A DNA stretch of 64,000 nt from Megamerina dolium (GCA_963854835.1 OY978527.1:15633584-15697583), one strand, 5' to 3'. Positions 23,425 through 35,699 are shown, numbered from the stretch's first letter. The notes: generated by a model not told the origin, from the letters alone. Numbers and translations are program-made.

Positions 23425-24260
23425 TGTTTGGCATTTCATTATGGAAAGACTTACTCCTGAACAACGTTTACAAATCGTTCCACTTTATTACGAAAATTCA
23501 CGTTCTGTGAGGAATGTGTTCCGTGCACTTCGCTCAACTTATGGTCAACATAATCGACCTACTGAGCGTACTATTCGCAACACCATCACCCATCTTGAGA
23601 CCCAGCATTCATTATTGGATAATATTCGACCGAATAGACCATGTCCAACGGTTTGGTGTAGTTTGTGGGCCGGTGGAATCATCGGTCCATATTTCTTCAA
23701 AAATGATGCCAATGAGAACGTAACCGTCAATGGCGACCGTTATGGTGCCATGACATCCGACTATTTGATGCCTGAAATTGAAGCTAGTTATCTCTCCGAC
23801 ATTTGGTTTCAACAAGACGGCGCCACTTTCCACACATCGCATCAATCAATGGATTTATTGAGAGAACACTTCGGTGAGCAGATAATTTCACGTTTTGGGC
23901 CGGTCGATTGGACACCAAGATCGTGTGATATCACACCGTTAGACTTTTTCCTGTGGGGATATGTACAGTCTAAAGTTTATGCGGACAAACCCGCTTCGAT
24001 TCAGGCCTTGGAGGAAAACATCACGCATGTCATTCGCCAGTTACCAGTCGAAATGCTCGAACGAGTCATCGAAAATTGCAGTCAACGGATGGACCATCTG
24101 GGACGTAGCCGCGGCCAACATTTGAAAGACATAATCTTCAAAAAATAAATGCCAAAGAATGTTCTTTCAAATGATAATAAACATTCCCCATTCAATTTGA
24201 ATTTTCTGTGTTTTTTTTTTTTTCTTTAAAAAAGTAGGGAACCTCGAAATGCATCACGCT
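23425..24260 (+). mobile_element. DD41D (rosa-like) mariner lacking its first catalytic Asp
   Basis: An open frame starting at the ATG at 23441 and ending at 24148 reads MERLTPEQRLQIVPLYYENS, helix-turn-helix-type sequence to HSLLDNIRPNRP, then jumps in frame to TVWCSLWAGGIIGPYFFKND. The jump (~23635) deletes ~100 residues including the FSDEAHF block with the first Asp. The second Asp (IWFQQDGATFHT) and third (CDITPLDFFLWGY) remain and are separated by 41 residues, the DD41D spacing. The C-terminus to DIIFKK is complete. The right end near 24260 (rc agcgtgatgcatttcgagg) looks like a TIR; the left TIR is absent next to the SINE. Inactive but with an uninterrupted 236-codon frame. Confidence 0.88.
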
Positions 24261-24263
24261 TTA

Positions 24264-25785
24264 TAATATAAAGCAGATAATGACGTACGCGACATTTTTT
24301 TTTTCAATACATCATATATTGCAGAATGTGTTGTTGCACACTTTACGCGCAAAAAGTTAGAGTTATCGGGTTGTAATAAGCCATATGTTATACAATTGTA
24401 TTTACTAATTAATATGTGAGTTCAAATATGCTGAATCGGATAAAAACCACACATACCTCCCATGCAAATATATGCTTGCGTATTTAAATTTCTGCACTTT
24501 CAGCACGAAAACACAAAGTTATCAAGCTGAAACTTGGTATATATATGGTAACATTTGCTAAACAATGGACGAGTTCAATAATAGGTGATATTGCATAAAA
24601 CCCACTCCTACCTCTCATACAACCTTATGCTTACGTATGCATATTTTTACACTTTGCGCACGAAACTGTGAAGTTATCAAGCTGAAATGACGAGTTCAAT
24701 AATAGATGCTTCCGCTTTCGGGTGAAAAGCATGCATAACAGATGAATCATGCATACAATTATATGGTAATTTTTAAAATATTACTCAAAGTTAAAACAAA
24801 TATTCGAGCATTTGTACTTTCCTAGAATTTTTTGAGTGTTAATTGCTTTTATTTTTTTTAGAAAGAAATATATACACTTCTTTACCCTCACTATTTACCT
24901 TTTCACTTACCAGGTAATGCAGAAATTAACTATAAATTCCTCATATAATAGAAAATCCTTATTTAATCGATTAGCAATACATTATCCATTTTCCAACAGG
25001 GTCTGTACACCTAGCGAATGACTTTTTTCTACACATTGTTTCTGAGGCGTGTACTTTTCATATCTTTATCATTAAAATTTTTATTTTTTTATTTTCTATG
25101 TCAATTTAACATTTTTATATAAATTCCATTGGGACGAAAAAAATGACATTAAAATGAATATTTAAATATATGCTTCTAGCGAAAATCATGAGCACATACA
25201 TTGTAGGTAAATAACAATTACACTATACCGTAAAACTACCCGTATGACGAGCATATGCCATTAGAATTTTCCAAAGTCTTATATTATTATTATGGTAGAT
25301 TTTATTTTGTTTTGCCCCATTTGTAAATGCAATATTTTGAATGATAGCCATCTTTTCATATTGTCAATAGTTGCATGCAATAATTACATTAAAGCACACG
25401 TGTATTAAATTGTTTGCATTAGCTATTGGTAAATACATTTACAATTTATTCAAAACATATAGTTACTGTAATTTAAACAAAATCAATAAATTTTAAACGT
25501 TCCAGTAAGAGTTCATAAAGGGTTCAATTCCACAGAATTTAGAGTAATTATTTCAATATACGTAAATTCAAATTAAAAGGGAACAACAGTATATTATTAT
25601 AATTAAATAATTATAATATTGTATTGAACTAATTCTTCAGACATTAAAATTAGTTTATTCTCATATCTAAGGCATTGTTAACGTTGTACATTTTTCACGT
25701 ACATCTATAGTGAATCGCACAGAGTGAAATCAACCAAAAGAATTATCTCACTACAGAATGAATCATCGGCTCGCGAAATGACTAT
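24264..25785 (-). other. AT-rich intergenic DNA with family-E units
   Basis: 24420-24740 holds two minus-strand family-E units (cggataaaaaccacacatac; acccactcctacctctcat). The rest shows nothing but AT-rich sequence and a small AT palindrome near 25595-25620. Confidence 0.55.
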
Positions 25786-25787
25786 AT

Positions 25788-25865
<78 letters not shown>

Positions 25866-25878
25866 CACATGTATATAT

Positions 25879-25911
<33 letters not shown>

Positions 25912-25941
25912 GATATGTATATATATGTTTATATGTATATA

Positions 25942-25986
<45 letters not shown>

Positions 25987-25990
25987 ATAC

Positions 25991-26044
<54 letters not shown>

Positions 26045-26051
26045 GTATATG

Positions 26052-26098
<47 letters not shown>

Positions 26099-26100
26099 GT
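25786..26100. repeat. long compound (AT)n/(GTAT)n microsatellite
   Basis: More than 300 bp of TA repeats with regular G/C interruptions; abuts the 3' end of LINE B. All long Tyr-Ile frames here are translations of the repeat. Confidence 0.95.
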
Positions 26101-27405
26101 TGATCTAGCGCCTTCCCATGTGATGCCGGCAGCAGCTAGCTCCCACAGTATTGATCGTCTCCAGGTGTTTCTTGGTCGTCCGCGGCCTCTGCTCCCCTGC
26201 GGATTCCACTCAAGCGACATTCATGTGATGTTATCTGGTTGCTTTCTTAGCGTGTGGCCAATCCAACGCAACTTTCTACGCTTAATCTGGATCAGTATGG
26301 GCTCTTCGCTCGACAGACGCCATAGTGCCTCGTGTGAAATAGTGTTAGGCCAGAAAATTCTACAAATGATCCTCAAACACTTGTTGACGAAAGCTTGCAG
26401 TCTCTGCGTGATGGAGTTCGAGATCAGCCATGTTTCACTTCCGTACTGTAGTGTCGATTTCACACATGCGGAGAATATTCGTAATTTCGTACGTCTGGAT
26501 ATTTGGGAATTTGCCCATACTGATTTTAGCCGGCCAAATGCTGTCTTTGCTTTGCTTAGCCTGCAGTTAGCATCCTCCTCAGCTCCCCCGTCTGTTGCTA
26601 TCGTACAACCGAGGTAGCAGAAACTTTCGACGAACTCAATCGCACAGCCGTCAATCATTATATGGCTTCTATTGGAATGATTGATTCTCATAGCTTTGGT
26701 CTTCGCAATATTTATCTCTAATCCGACGGTGCGTGCCAGCGCGACTAAACTGTTCGCCTTCGCTTGCATATCGGAGAATTTGTGCGAGAGGAGACAAATA
26801 TCATCGGCAAAGTCCAAGTCCTCAAGCTGCCGCGCGAGATTCCACACAATGCCAGTTCTCTTGTGCTGAGTGAGGCTGCTCATGACGTCATCCAGCACAA
26901 TGGCGAAAAGAAGCGGGGAGAGAGGGCAGCCCTTCCGCATTCCAGCGTTGGTCGTGATTGAATCACTGATGTTACAATTGTGTAGAACCGCCAACTCAGA
27001 GTTCTCGTAAAGCGCCATTATGAGGCGAATCAGCTTCAGGGGGACATCTTTTCTACTCAAAGCCATCCAGATGAAATTACGCTTAAGTGTGTCGAATGCC
27101 AGCATGTATAGTGGGGAGCGCCATTCAATCGATTGCTCGACGATGATACGAAGTGTGTTAGCCTGGTCAACGCAGCTACGTTTCGGGCGAAATCCAGCCT
27201 GTTCGTCCCTTAAAGCATTCTCAACGCACTGGAGTCTATTCTGTATAAGTGATGCCAGAATTTTGTAGATGGAATTGAGCAAGGTTATTCCTCTCCAGTT
27301 ACCACAGTCGCGCAGATCACCCTTTTTCAGGAGCTTAACGATGATGCCCTTCGTCCAAGAGGAAGGTAGCTTTTAGCTGTGCCAAATAGCAGCCATGTGA
27401 GGATA
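26101..27405 (-). mobile_element. LINE B: non-LTR retrotransposon, 5'-truncated
   Basis: The minus strand encodes a long reverse transcriptase frame (26221-27282, 353 aa) that continues upstream after a stop to ~27400 (LPSSWTKGIIVKLLKKGDLR, DCGNWRGITLLNSIYKILAS). Visible blocks: DEQAGFRPKRSCVDQ, AFDTLKRNFIW, GMRKGCPLSPLLFAIVLDDV, catalytic [57 protein letters not shown], then [16 protein letters not shown] frameshift near 26220 separates a final [20 protein letters not shown] segment that runs into the AT microsatellite. In the block usually FDFxKAFD the sequence is LAFDTLKRNF, keeping one Asp. The 5' side is cut where the Mos1-like mariner begins. Clade not resolved. A second copy starts at ~63875. 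Confidence 0.92.
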
Positions 27406-27408
27406 TAT

Positions 27409-28587
27409 TCTAGGTGTACAAGCTTAAATCCGCTGTTTGCTCGTAGATGGCGTTAGTGAGCATATTGAGTAATTATCGACTATGCATACTTTTTTTTACG
27501 AATTCGACATCTGTTTACATCATCAGTGATTTCATACAACACCATACATTTTTCCTCGTATAATCATGTCTAGTTTCGTGCCAGAAAAAGAGCATATGCG
27601 GGAAGCTCTACTTTTTTGCTTCAATTTGAAGAAATCTGCTGTTGAGTCGCATCGAATGCTTGTAGAGACAGTGCGCTATCGGAAACCACTTGCAGAGACT
27701 GGTTTCGTCGGTTCCAAGAAGGCCATTTTGACTTGAGTGACAAGAAGCGTGCAAATAGACCCAGAAAAGTTGAGGACCATGATTTACAGGCTCTTTTGGA
27801 TGAGGACGACACCCAATCGCAAAAAATGCTTGCCGAACAGTTAGGTGTTACTCAACAAGCTATTTCCATACGTTTACGAGCCATGGGGAAGGTTCAAAAA
27901 TTTGGTAAATGGGTACCCCATGAATTGAACGATAGGCAGATGGAGCGACGCCAAAACACATGCGATATCTTGCTTGCTAGACAAAAAAGAAAGTCGTTCC
28001 TGCATCTTGTGGTGACTTGCGATGAAAAGTGGATATACTTTGAGAATCGTAAACGAAAAAAATCGTGGGTCGATCCCGGCCAACCAGCAACTTCTTCTCC
28101 AAGACCAAATCGCTTTGGACGCAAGACGATGCTGTGCGTTTGGTGGGAACAGCAGGGTGTCATCTACTACGACCTGTTGAAACCTGGTGAAACTGTCAAT
28201 CACCACTACCATCAACAACTAGTGAAATTACGCCGTGCTTTGGGTGAAAAAAGGCTTGGTTCTGAACAAAGACATGAGAAGCTGATTTTTCTTCACGACT
28301 ACGCCCCATCGCAGACGTCAAAACTGGTGCAAAACTACTTGGACACACTCAATTGGGAGGTGCTATCTCATCCCGCTTATTCACCAGACCTGGCTCCTTC
28401 TGACTATCACCTGTTTTCGTCGATGGGTCACGCAATCGCCGAACAGCACTTCGATTCGTATGAAGACGTCGGAAAATGGCTTGACGAGTGATTTGGTATA
28501 CACAAATTGCCCGAGAGATGGGGAAAAATATATAGCTAGTGATGGCAAATACTTTGAATAAATTAATTTTTGGCTTTCTATGAAAAA
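27409..28587 (+). mobile_element. Mos1-like mariner (mauritiana type), defective
   Basis: The left end (ctaggtgtacaagct, 27409) resembles the Mos1 terminal repeat. Transposase starts MSSFVPEKEHMREALLFCFN at 27567 and shifts frame near 27700. A second frame (27733-28491) is long: HDLQALLDEDDTQSQKMLAE, KWVPHELNDRQMERR, first Asp in VTCDEKWIYFENRKRK, WVDPGQPATSSPRPNRFG, LCVWWEQQGVIYYDLLKPGE, second Asp in FLHDYAPSQT (HDNAPSHT altered), third in YSPDLAPSDYHLFSSMGHAI, DD34D. A TGA after KWLDE and a short deletion remove part of the C-terminus before the residual LPERWGK. The right TIR is missing; the element is joined directly to a SINE fragment at ~28588. Confidence 0.92.
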
Positions 28588-28690
28588 ATAAATCTTTTCG
28601 ATATTAAATTTGTTATGCTTCAGCCTGGGATTGAACCCACAAACTACAGATCAGAAAGCCAACACACTAACCACTGAACTAAGGCACCCA
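28588..28690 (-). mobile_element. SINE fragment, tRNA-like head
   Basis: Minus strand reads 'gtgggtgccttagttcagtgg', then a B-box-like 'gtgggttcaatcccaggct', then the first ~30 bp of the body. The remainder of the SINE is absent at the junction with the mariner. Confidence 0.8.
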
Positions 28691-29555
28691 CTAGCTCAGC
28701 TAAATGTTACTAGCATTTAATTAATAGTTATAATGTGATTTTCAAAGTTGAAATCATCTTCAGACTTTGCAGTTCGAGGGATTTTCTTGCTACTTGCCTT
28801 TCAAATATTTCTAGTTACTTTTTGTGTTTTCCAATAAACACTTAATCAACTTCCTCAATGTACTCAAATAATAGCAAGTACATACTTAAACATGTACAAT
28901 TCGAGCAAAAAAAAAAACAAAACAAAAAATTCAAATAATTAATTAGAAAAATATAATGGCAATTCTAAATGCACGTGAACTGCCTACCTTGTAGTCTAAT
29001 GGCTATCATCGTGATATACTATTTACATTTACGAGTATGAGCCTCAATACTCAAGCATTTAAATAGATGATCAAGCAAAATATATGATTACTTGAAAATA
29101 ATAAATAAAATCAAACATTTCATTAAATATATTCGATTAAAAGTTCAATTGTCAAATGCGACTACGGCATTATTACCGAAAAATGCTATACACCGCATAT
29201 TTTTATATTGGTTTTTATAAAATTTTTACATTTAATATGTAAATAATAATAAATAATAATAACATATAAGAAATTTACCAGACAGTGATTAAATAAACGT
29301 TGGAAAAAAAGATACTTTCAATTATTTATTATTGCTTTCGACGCAAAGGAAAATTTTGCCAATTAAAAATGAAACAATATTTAAACCAGTTGATAATAAA
29401 TCGAGATTTAATAAAAAAAAACCCCTGAAGTGCATGTCATATTAACCAATACTTAATGCAATTTGGCAGAGCTTAACTTCGTTAATAGTGAAACTTACAC
29501 TACCTTACATCGTGACATATAGTTAGATATACTTTCGTAGATTTCATCCGATGGT
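28691..29555. other. AT-rich intergenic DNA, nothing recognised
   Basis: No supported feature. Confidence 0.5.
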
Positions 29556-29559
29556 GCCC

Positions 29560-30064
29560 ATGTTCGAAATCGTCTATTCATTACCACATATAATTGTATG
29601 TACCGAATTTTTACTTGATGCTTTATATGTATTTTTGTGCGCAAAATGAAAAACATACATACGAAATTATAAGTTTGTATGGGGGCTAGGAGTAGTTTTT
29701 ATCCTATTATGCCTATTCAAATGAGGTTTGTTTAAAATGTGAAAACATATATTTAAAAATATACTTTTGCATGGAAAGTAGGTGTGGTTTACATTCGAGC
29801 ACGCCCATTTTCGAACAAATCAATTTTGTGATAAGAATAACTTTTCTCAAACAACAAATTTCGGTAGCTTTATAGATATTTTCGAGCGTAAAGTGTGAAT
29901 TACACATTCAGCAAAATTATTTTCTATGGCAGGTGGGCGTAGCTTTCAATCTATTCACCCTATATTCAAATATCTATATTCTAGGGTCAGACAAACTTTA
30001 CATATTTTTTAAATATTTTGCGCGTAAAATATGTAAATACTTGTATACCATATATTCAACAATA
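29560..30064 (+). repeat. family E repeat array, left of a mariner insertion
   Basis: Units with 'tttgtatgggggctaggag', 'tttgcatggaaagtaggtg' and 'ttctatggcaggtgggcg' anchored at 29681, 29773 and 29929. The array resumes at 31340 beyond the mariner. Confidence 0.7.
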
Positions 30065-30066
30065 TA

Positions 30067-31337
30067 AAGGGTTATCCATTTCGCGGTTTCAAAAGTATAG
30101 GGCTAGAATTCGACATCTGTCAAACTGAGTTGTTAAAACAATTTCTTTCTTTTTCAGTTCAAAGTCTGACATTTGCGAAAATGGATCGCTTAACTATCGC
30201 ACAACGCATTAAAATTGTAAAAACCTACTACAAAAATGGTGATTCTGCCACAGCCACATATCGTGCTTTAAGAGGAGATTATGGTTTACATAATCGTCCA
30301 AACACGCAAGCAATTGGCAAAATCGTGAAGAAATATGAAGAGACTGGATCGGTAACAGATATTGTAAGGCCTGTGCATCATCGTTTCGCTCGTACCACCG
30401 AAAATAACGCTGCTGTAAGTGAAAGTGTTGCCGAAGACCCGAATGTGTCGATTCCTCGTCGTTCTCAGGAATTAGGACTGTCTTACGGCACATTATGGCG
30501 TATTTTGCATTTGGATCTACACCTACATCCATATAAAATCCAGCTCACACAACAACTGAAGCCAGCTGACCATTCACAACGTCGTAGATACGTCGAATGG
30601 GTGCTTGAACAACAGGCGGTGGACGGCGATTTTTCGAACAACATTTTCTTCAGCGACGAAGCACATTTCTCACTCGGTGGGTATGTTAACAAACAAAATT
30701 GTCGTATTTGGGGTTCTGAGAATCCTCAAGTAATTGAAGAGAGGCCACTACATCCACAAAAAGTCACTGCTTGGTGCGCTCTTTGGTCCGGAGGTGTGAT
30801 TGGACCTTACTTCTTCGAAAACGACGATGGAACGACTGTCACCGTCAATTCGGAGCGTTATGGTCATATGATAACCGACTTTTTTTTGCCTGCTATTGAA
30901 GAATACGACTTAGAGAATATGTGGTTTCAACAAGACGGTGCCACATGCCACACAACTCGAGCGAATATGGCTTTATTGCAAGAGAAATTTTCTGGCCGTG
31001 TAATTTCTCGTCGTGGCGATATCAAGTGGCCACCAAGATCATGCGATTTGATACCGCTTGATTTTTTTTTTTGTGGGGCTACGCGAAAGACCGTGTTTAT
31101 GCAGATAAACCTTTAACTCTTGAGCACCTAAAAACCAACATTCGTCACGTTATGGCTGAGATACCGCCCAATATCTGTCAAAAAGTGGTCGAAAATTACC
31201 TCAAAAGAATCGATGCTTGCAACAATTCGCGTGGTGGTCATTTAAATGATGTAGTATTTCACACATAATGTCAACGTTCAAACTTTATATGTGTTTTATT
31301 TACATTTACTTTTGAAACCGCAAAATGGATAACCCTT
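30067..31337 (+). mobile_element. DD41D (rosa-like) mariner, near-intact copy 1
   Basis: A ~30-bp terminal inverted repeat (aagggttatccatttcgcgg; right end differs by one base in that stretch) with TA at 30065-30066 and 31338-31339. Transposase starts MDRLTIAQRIKIVKTYYKNG at 30181. The DNA-binding region spans roughly residues 1-110. First Asp is in IFFSDEAHFSLGGY, second in MWFQQDGATCHTT, third in the CDLIPLDFF block; the second and third are 41 residues apart. The only disabling lesion seen is one missing T in the T-run at ~31061-31072 (11 T where 12 would keep frame after GAT), after which the correct frame continues as WGYAKDRVYADKPLTLEHLK to 31268. Inserted in a family-E array. Nearly identical to 42830-44091, implying recent activity. 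Confidence 0.95.
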
Positions 31338-31339
31338 TA

Positions 31340-31640
31340 CTTTTATACATTTCTATAAGCCCGTTCTCGAACTAAAACCCTTCGTTGCTGAAAGTAACAT
31401 TATATATGCAGTTTTACTTCGAAATTTTGACATTTATATCAGCAGAATTTCGAAAACACATCTTCGAAAATATATATTTGTGGGGAAAGTAAGCGTGGTT
31501 TTTATCCAATGATGCCCATTTTTGAAACTATCTATTCCTTCATAAAAATAATCCTATATACTATGTTTTAACTTAAAATCTTTATAATTTCTGTCTCAAC
31601 GTATGTTCGAAAACCATATATTGTTCATACTTTTGACTCT
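31340..31640 (+). repeat. family E repeat array, right of the mariner insertion
   Basis: Continues with 'agcccgttctcgaact', then 'gtggggaaagtaagcgtgg' and 'tttatccaatgatgcccat'. Confidence 0.65.
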
Positions 31641-32805
31641 TTCTGGATCAGCTGGTCCAAGACACGAATGTATTTTCCAAACCAGTAGCAATATATTCAT
31701 ATATCATCATTAGTGAAAAACCAGGCAAGACAGCACATGGTTGAATTCAGTGTACAACCATATCTCGCTATTCCACATTTCGTCATTCGGCCTTTCTTAA
31801 TTATGTTTTTTTTTTTTTGTTATTCAGTCCAAATAAATGTCGAATGGAGTAATGTCGAAAATAATTAATTCGTTATACGGCCAACTTCTACGGAACATAT
31901 CTAGATCGTATAGTGAGGTATGAACGCCGACTGCTCTACCTTTACTATATAGCTCTGGAATAAAGGATGACTCTATAGTAAATGCGAAAAAGAAATAGAG
32001 GTTGATTGAGATACAGAGTTTGATCCTACGACCTCATGCACAAATCGCCACAAATGGCTACCGGTGATCGGATTACAGAGTCTGATACTATGACCTCATA
32101 CATAAACAGCCAGTCAATGATTAGCCATCATTCTGTGACAAAAACTGTAGCGTATGGAAATGAATTAGCTTTTATTCAGCTCAACATTGGTTTCTAAGCA
32201 ATAAAAAGTGTTAACCGCGAAACTTTCTTATAAAAATTAGTATTCCAATATAATACTCACAATGACTGGCATTCTTTTTTCTTCTTTTGGTTTCTTTTCT
32301 TTTTTATTTACTTTTGATTTTGATTATAAAATCAAAAGTAGTATTAGCTCATATTTTTTCTTCTATATGAATTTTTTTTTTTTAACAATTACAGAGGCAA
32401 TCAATTGTGGTCTCTAAACTGAAGAACAACGATAAAAAAAACAATAATAATAAAATTAATAAAATAAAGGAAAGAACTTGTTTTAATATTTAGTTAAAAA
32501 ATTTCCAAAATCATTAGGAGTTTATTTATTATTATTTTTTTTTTTATCGTTATTATTTCGTACTCACACGTGTAAGAGAAATTTAGATAATGGAAATTTT
32601 TACTAATCAGAAAATGTATCGAGTAAAGATTGGTGGCATTGTTGGAAAGACGAAAATCCAATGAGTTTATGGGGAGGTGAATTGAACTTCGAAGCAGATG
32701 AATAGAAGGCGAATGTCATAAGCGTAATGTGAGACGGACTCAGAGTATCATCATTCTATTGAGTGACATAGGTACTTTGGAAGAAGCGTGAAATAATTGT
32801 AGCCT
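31641..32805. other. intergenic DNA, mostly unrecognised
   Basis: About 32000-32040 and 32078-32110 share 'acagagtttgatcctacgac' / 'acagagtctgatactatgac', a possible decayed B-box-containing duplicate on the minus strand. Otherwise nothing. Confidence 0.4.
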
Positions 32806-32816
32806 AAAACCGGCCA

Positions 32817-33187
32817 CAGCGTGTGGGTGCCGTAGCTCAGTGGTTAGTGTGTTCGCCTTCTGATCTGTAGGTCGTGGTTCAATACCCGGCTGATGCATAA
32901 CAAATTTAATATCGAAAAGATTTTTCTTTCGAACGGTACCCACCTGTCGGCAAGCAATTGGCAATTCTTCCGACAGTAACAACTTGCCATAAAAAAGCTT
33001 CTAAAAAGAACTCTGTGACAAAGCTTAGAAAAAGTGATGTCACACGGGTTCTACCGTTCGGAACCGGCTAAAATAAGTAGGTCTCTTCTAATACTGTCCA
33101 AAATTTAAGACGCACAACAGTAATGGAAGAGAAGCTCGGCCAATGAGCCCTTTGGGGCTTTAAGTGCCACATATTTATTTTTTTTTT
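32817..33187 (+). mobile_element. tRNA-derived SINE, full-length type I
   Basis: Head 'gtgggtgccgtagctcagtg' with a pol III A box (tagctcagtgg) and B box (ggtcgtggttcaatacc), then a ~290-bp body ending 'gtgccacatatttattttttttt'. An 11-bp target duplication, aaaaccggcca, lies at 32806-32816 and 33188-33198. The body has no LINE-like frame. About 370 bp; best reference copy in the window. Confidence 0.95.
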
Positions 33188-33198
33188 AAAACCGGCCA

Positions 33199-34024
33199 AA
33201 CATGTTTACATAAGAAAAATTGCCTCACCTTCCGTTGGCTTTAATTTTGTATATCTGTTTAGCAGTAGTTTGCATATAATACGTGACATAATCATGAATT
33301 CATAATATTGATGGTTCAATAGGATACCTTGTTGAGTTTCACGATATATACCTGTATTTACCAAGGCATCTTAATTAGACAGTTCTAAATATTACAAAAA
33401 TATAACAAAAATTAAATCTCCAAATGTTGATTTAGGTCAAATGCCTGCAAATCATTTGTAGCTCTATACAAATCAATTTTTTAATTAATTTTCAATAGTT
33501 ACAGACATCTTTCCATCATATTCATATTCTTACACATTTATATAATTACAATATATGGCTGAAACAATACATCATTTATCAGAATTACTCACATAAGTTT
33601 TTATTTTTCTAACACATTTTCATACAAAATTTAAACAAACAGTGTCAATAACATCTATACTTTTATCTAAGTAACTCTAACAATCGTAGTGTTGATATTA
33701 TGTAATTTAATGATTTTGCAAAAAAAAAAAAACAACAACAACAACAACAATTTAAAATAATAATAAATATAGAAGAAGAAAAACCCATAATAAAAGTTAC
33801 AATAAAAGAATGATAGAAAATGAACAGCATCAAAAAGCCGGTCAAAGACAACTACTTGGGTGCTAACTTGTTTCAATTATAGCATCTTTTTCCTTAGTCT
33901 GTGTATGAGCGTAGTTATAGTATTAAAATACACACATTTATTGTATTAAACCCAGCACGGAATTAGTTTCGGTATTAACGAAACATACAGAGTTCATCCA
34001 CATTATAAAAGATATAAACGCAAA
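33199..34024. other. AT-rich intergenic DNA, nothing recognised
   Basis: No supported gene; (aac)n/(aat)n runs near 33720-33770. Confidence 0.5.
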
Positions 34025-34850
34025 ATAAGTAAACGTACATCGCTTGTATGGGAAGTGGGCGGTATGTCTTCATTCGATTATGACCATTTTCGAAACTGCC
34101 GAATTTCAGATAAATAACTTCAAGTTTTCACAGTCAGAATTGGAAAGTTTAAACTCGAAATCATAATTTTGTATGGTAAGTAGTCATGATTTTCATACAA
34201 TTACACCCATTCCCAAGCTCAGCCATTCGTTGCTAGAAACCATTTTCTGAACCAATTTTCAGCTCAACATCTTTATATTTCTATGCATAAATTTTGAAAA
34301 CTTACATTCGAAAATAAACTTTTATGCTTTTTCAAACTCAGCTCACACATAAGCGGTGAAAATAATCTTCTGTGCCAATTTTCAGCGTAATAACTTTATA
34401 TTTCTGTGCTGAAGTTAGAAAACTTCCATTCGAAGACATGATTTTGTATTCATTATCAAATTTCTCCATTCGTTGATAAAAATAACATTAACTACAGCGT
34501 TTCAGCTCTATATCTTTGTAGTTATGTCCGTAATTCTTCAAAATGTTCTCTCGAAAACATTTGTTTCTATGGAAGGAAGGCATGATTTTCATCCCATTAT
34601 CTAATGTTGGTATAAATCATATTATGTGCCAATTTTATGTTCAATAAGTTCAGATTTATGCGCGCAATGCCTGGAAAGGTACGCATGATGTTTTATCCAA
34701 TGATGCTCATTCTCGAACTGCTTCGTTCATTGATACAAATAACATTGTCTGCCGAATTTCAGGCCAATATATTCAGATTTACAATAGTTTTACATTTCTA
34801 TACGAAAATTCTGAAAACCTGTATTCGATAACATATTTCTGAGTAGTTCG
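34025..34850 (+). repeat. family E repeat array
   Basis: Several diverged units: 'cttgtatgggaagtgggcgg' (~34046), 'ttgtatggtaagtagtcatg' (~34170), later ones more decayed, with repeated 'gccaatttcagc'-type and 'tctttatatttc' segments every ~110-140 bp. Confidence 0.65.
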
Positions 34851-35699
34851 ATTTGATTCGATCCGTACGAACTGTCAGCTCAATTGATTCCCATTTACTG
34901 TAGCTATCGTTCGAATTGTCTGATAAGGCAGTCTGATCTCAGAATCAACTGACATTATGATTCTGGTCACCAAAAGCAAAAAATCAAATCTAATCTCTAA
35001 AAACCCAATTAAAAACTGAAAATTAAAAAACCCTTTCCGAGACTTCATGCGGTCGTACTAAAAACTTTCAATACATTGAAACCCGCTACAAAAATCGTGT
35101 TTCATAGGTGCGCAAATATATTAAATTCTTCGTTGTTGCTCATTTGTCAATATGCTTGAAGATTTTTAAAAATATTATTTATATTTCTTGAAAAAAGTCT
35201 ATGTTTTAATATAAAATATATGAAAAATTTTTCTTCTGATATTATTTAGAAAAGAATTAGAAATTTCATTTTAATTTTATTGATTATGAAATTTTTAAAC
35301 AGTTTTGCAAAGTTCAATTTCTTACCGGTATTGAATTTTAAACAATTTCTTCCCGGTGTACGGATCGTAAAAAATTGTATAATGTAGCCCATTTTGACCA
35401 TCAATATAAGACCTATGGAGTACAGGCATTTTTTTCGATTTCTCATGAATTCACGTTTTGCTATTTGAGGTTTTGTTTTAAAGCAGGACTGTCAAAAGTT
35501 TAAACCTCTTTATATTGAAGCATATTGAAGGAAGATATAGTAAAAGACAAATGCCTCTAAGACCACAAATCAATCAGCTTATGTTTTTATTAGATAGTTT
35601 ACGAGAAATCTTAACGTTAGCTGGCGCACTACTTGATAATAGAAATATATTTTTGTTTTTTGATTTTATGAAAAGTCAATTTTGTAGGGAGTCCTCCTA
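34851..35699. other. AT-rich intergenic DNA, nothing recognised
   Basis: No supported feature. Confidence 0.5.

Noticed and set aside
25705..26617. Several long Tyr/Ile-rich open frames
   Set aside because: They translate the AT/GTAT microsatellite and the antisense of LINE B; no coding signature.
32825..32895. tRNA gene suggested by A and B boxes
   Set aside because: No closed acceptor stem and the same head recurs on other SINE copies; it is the SINE promoter.
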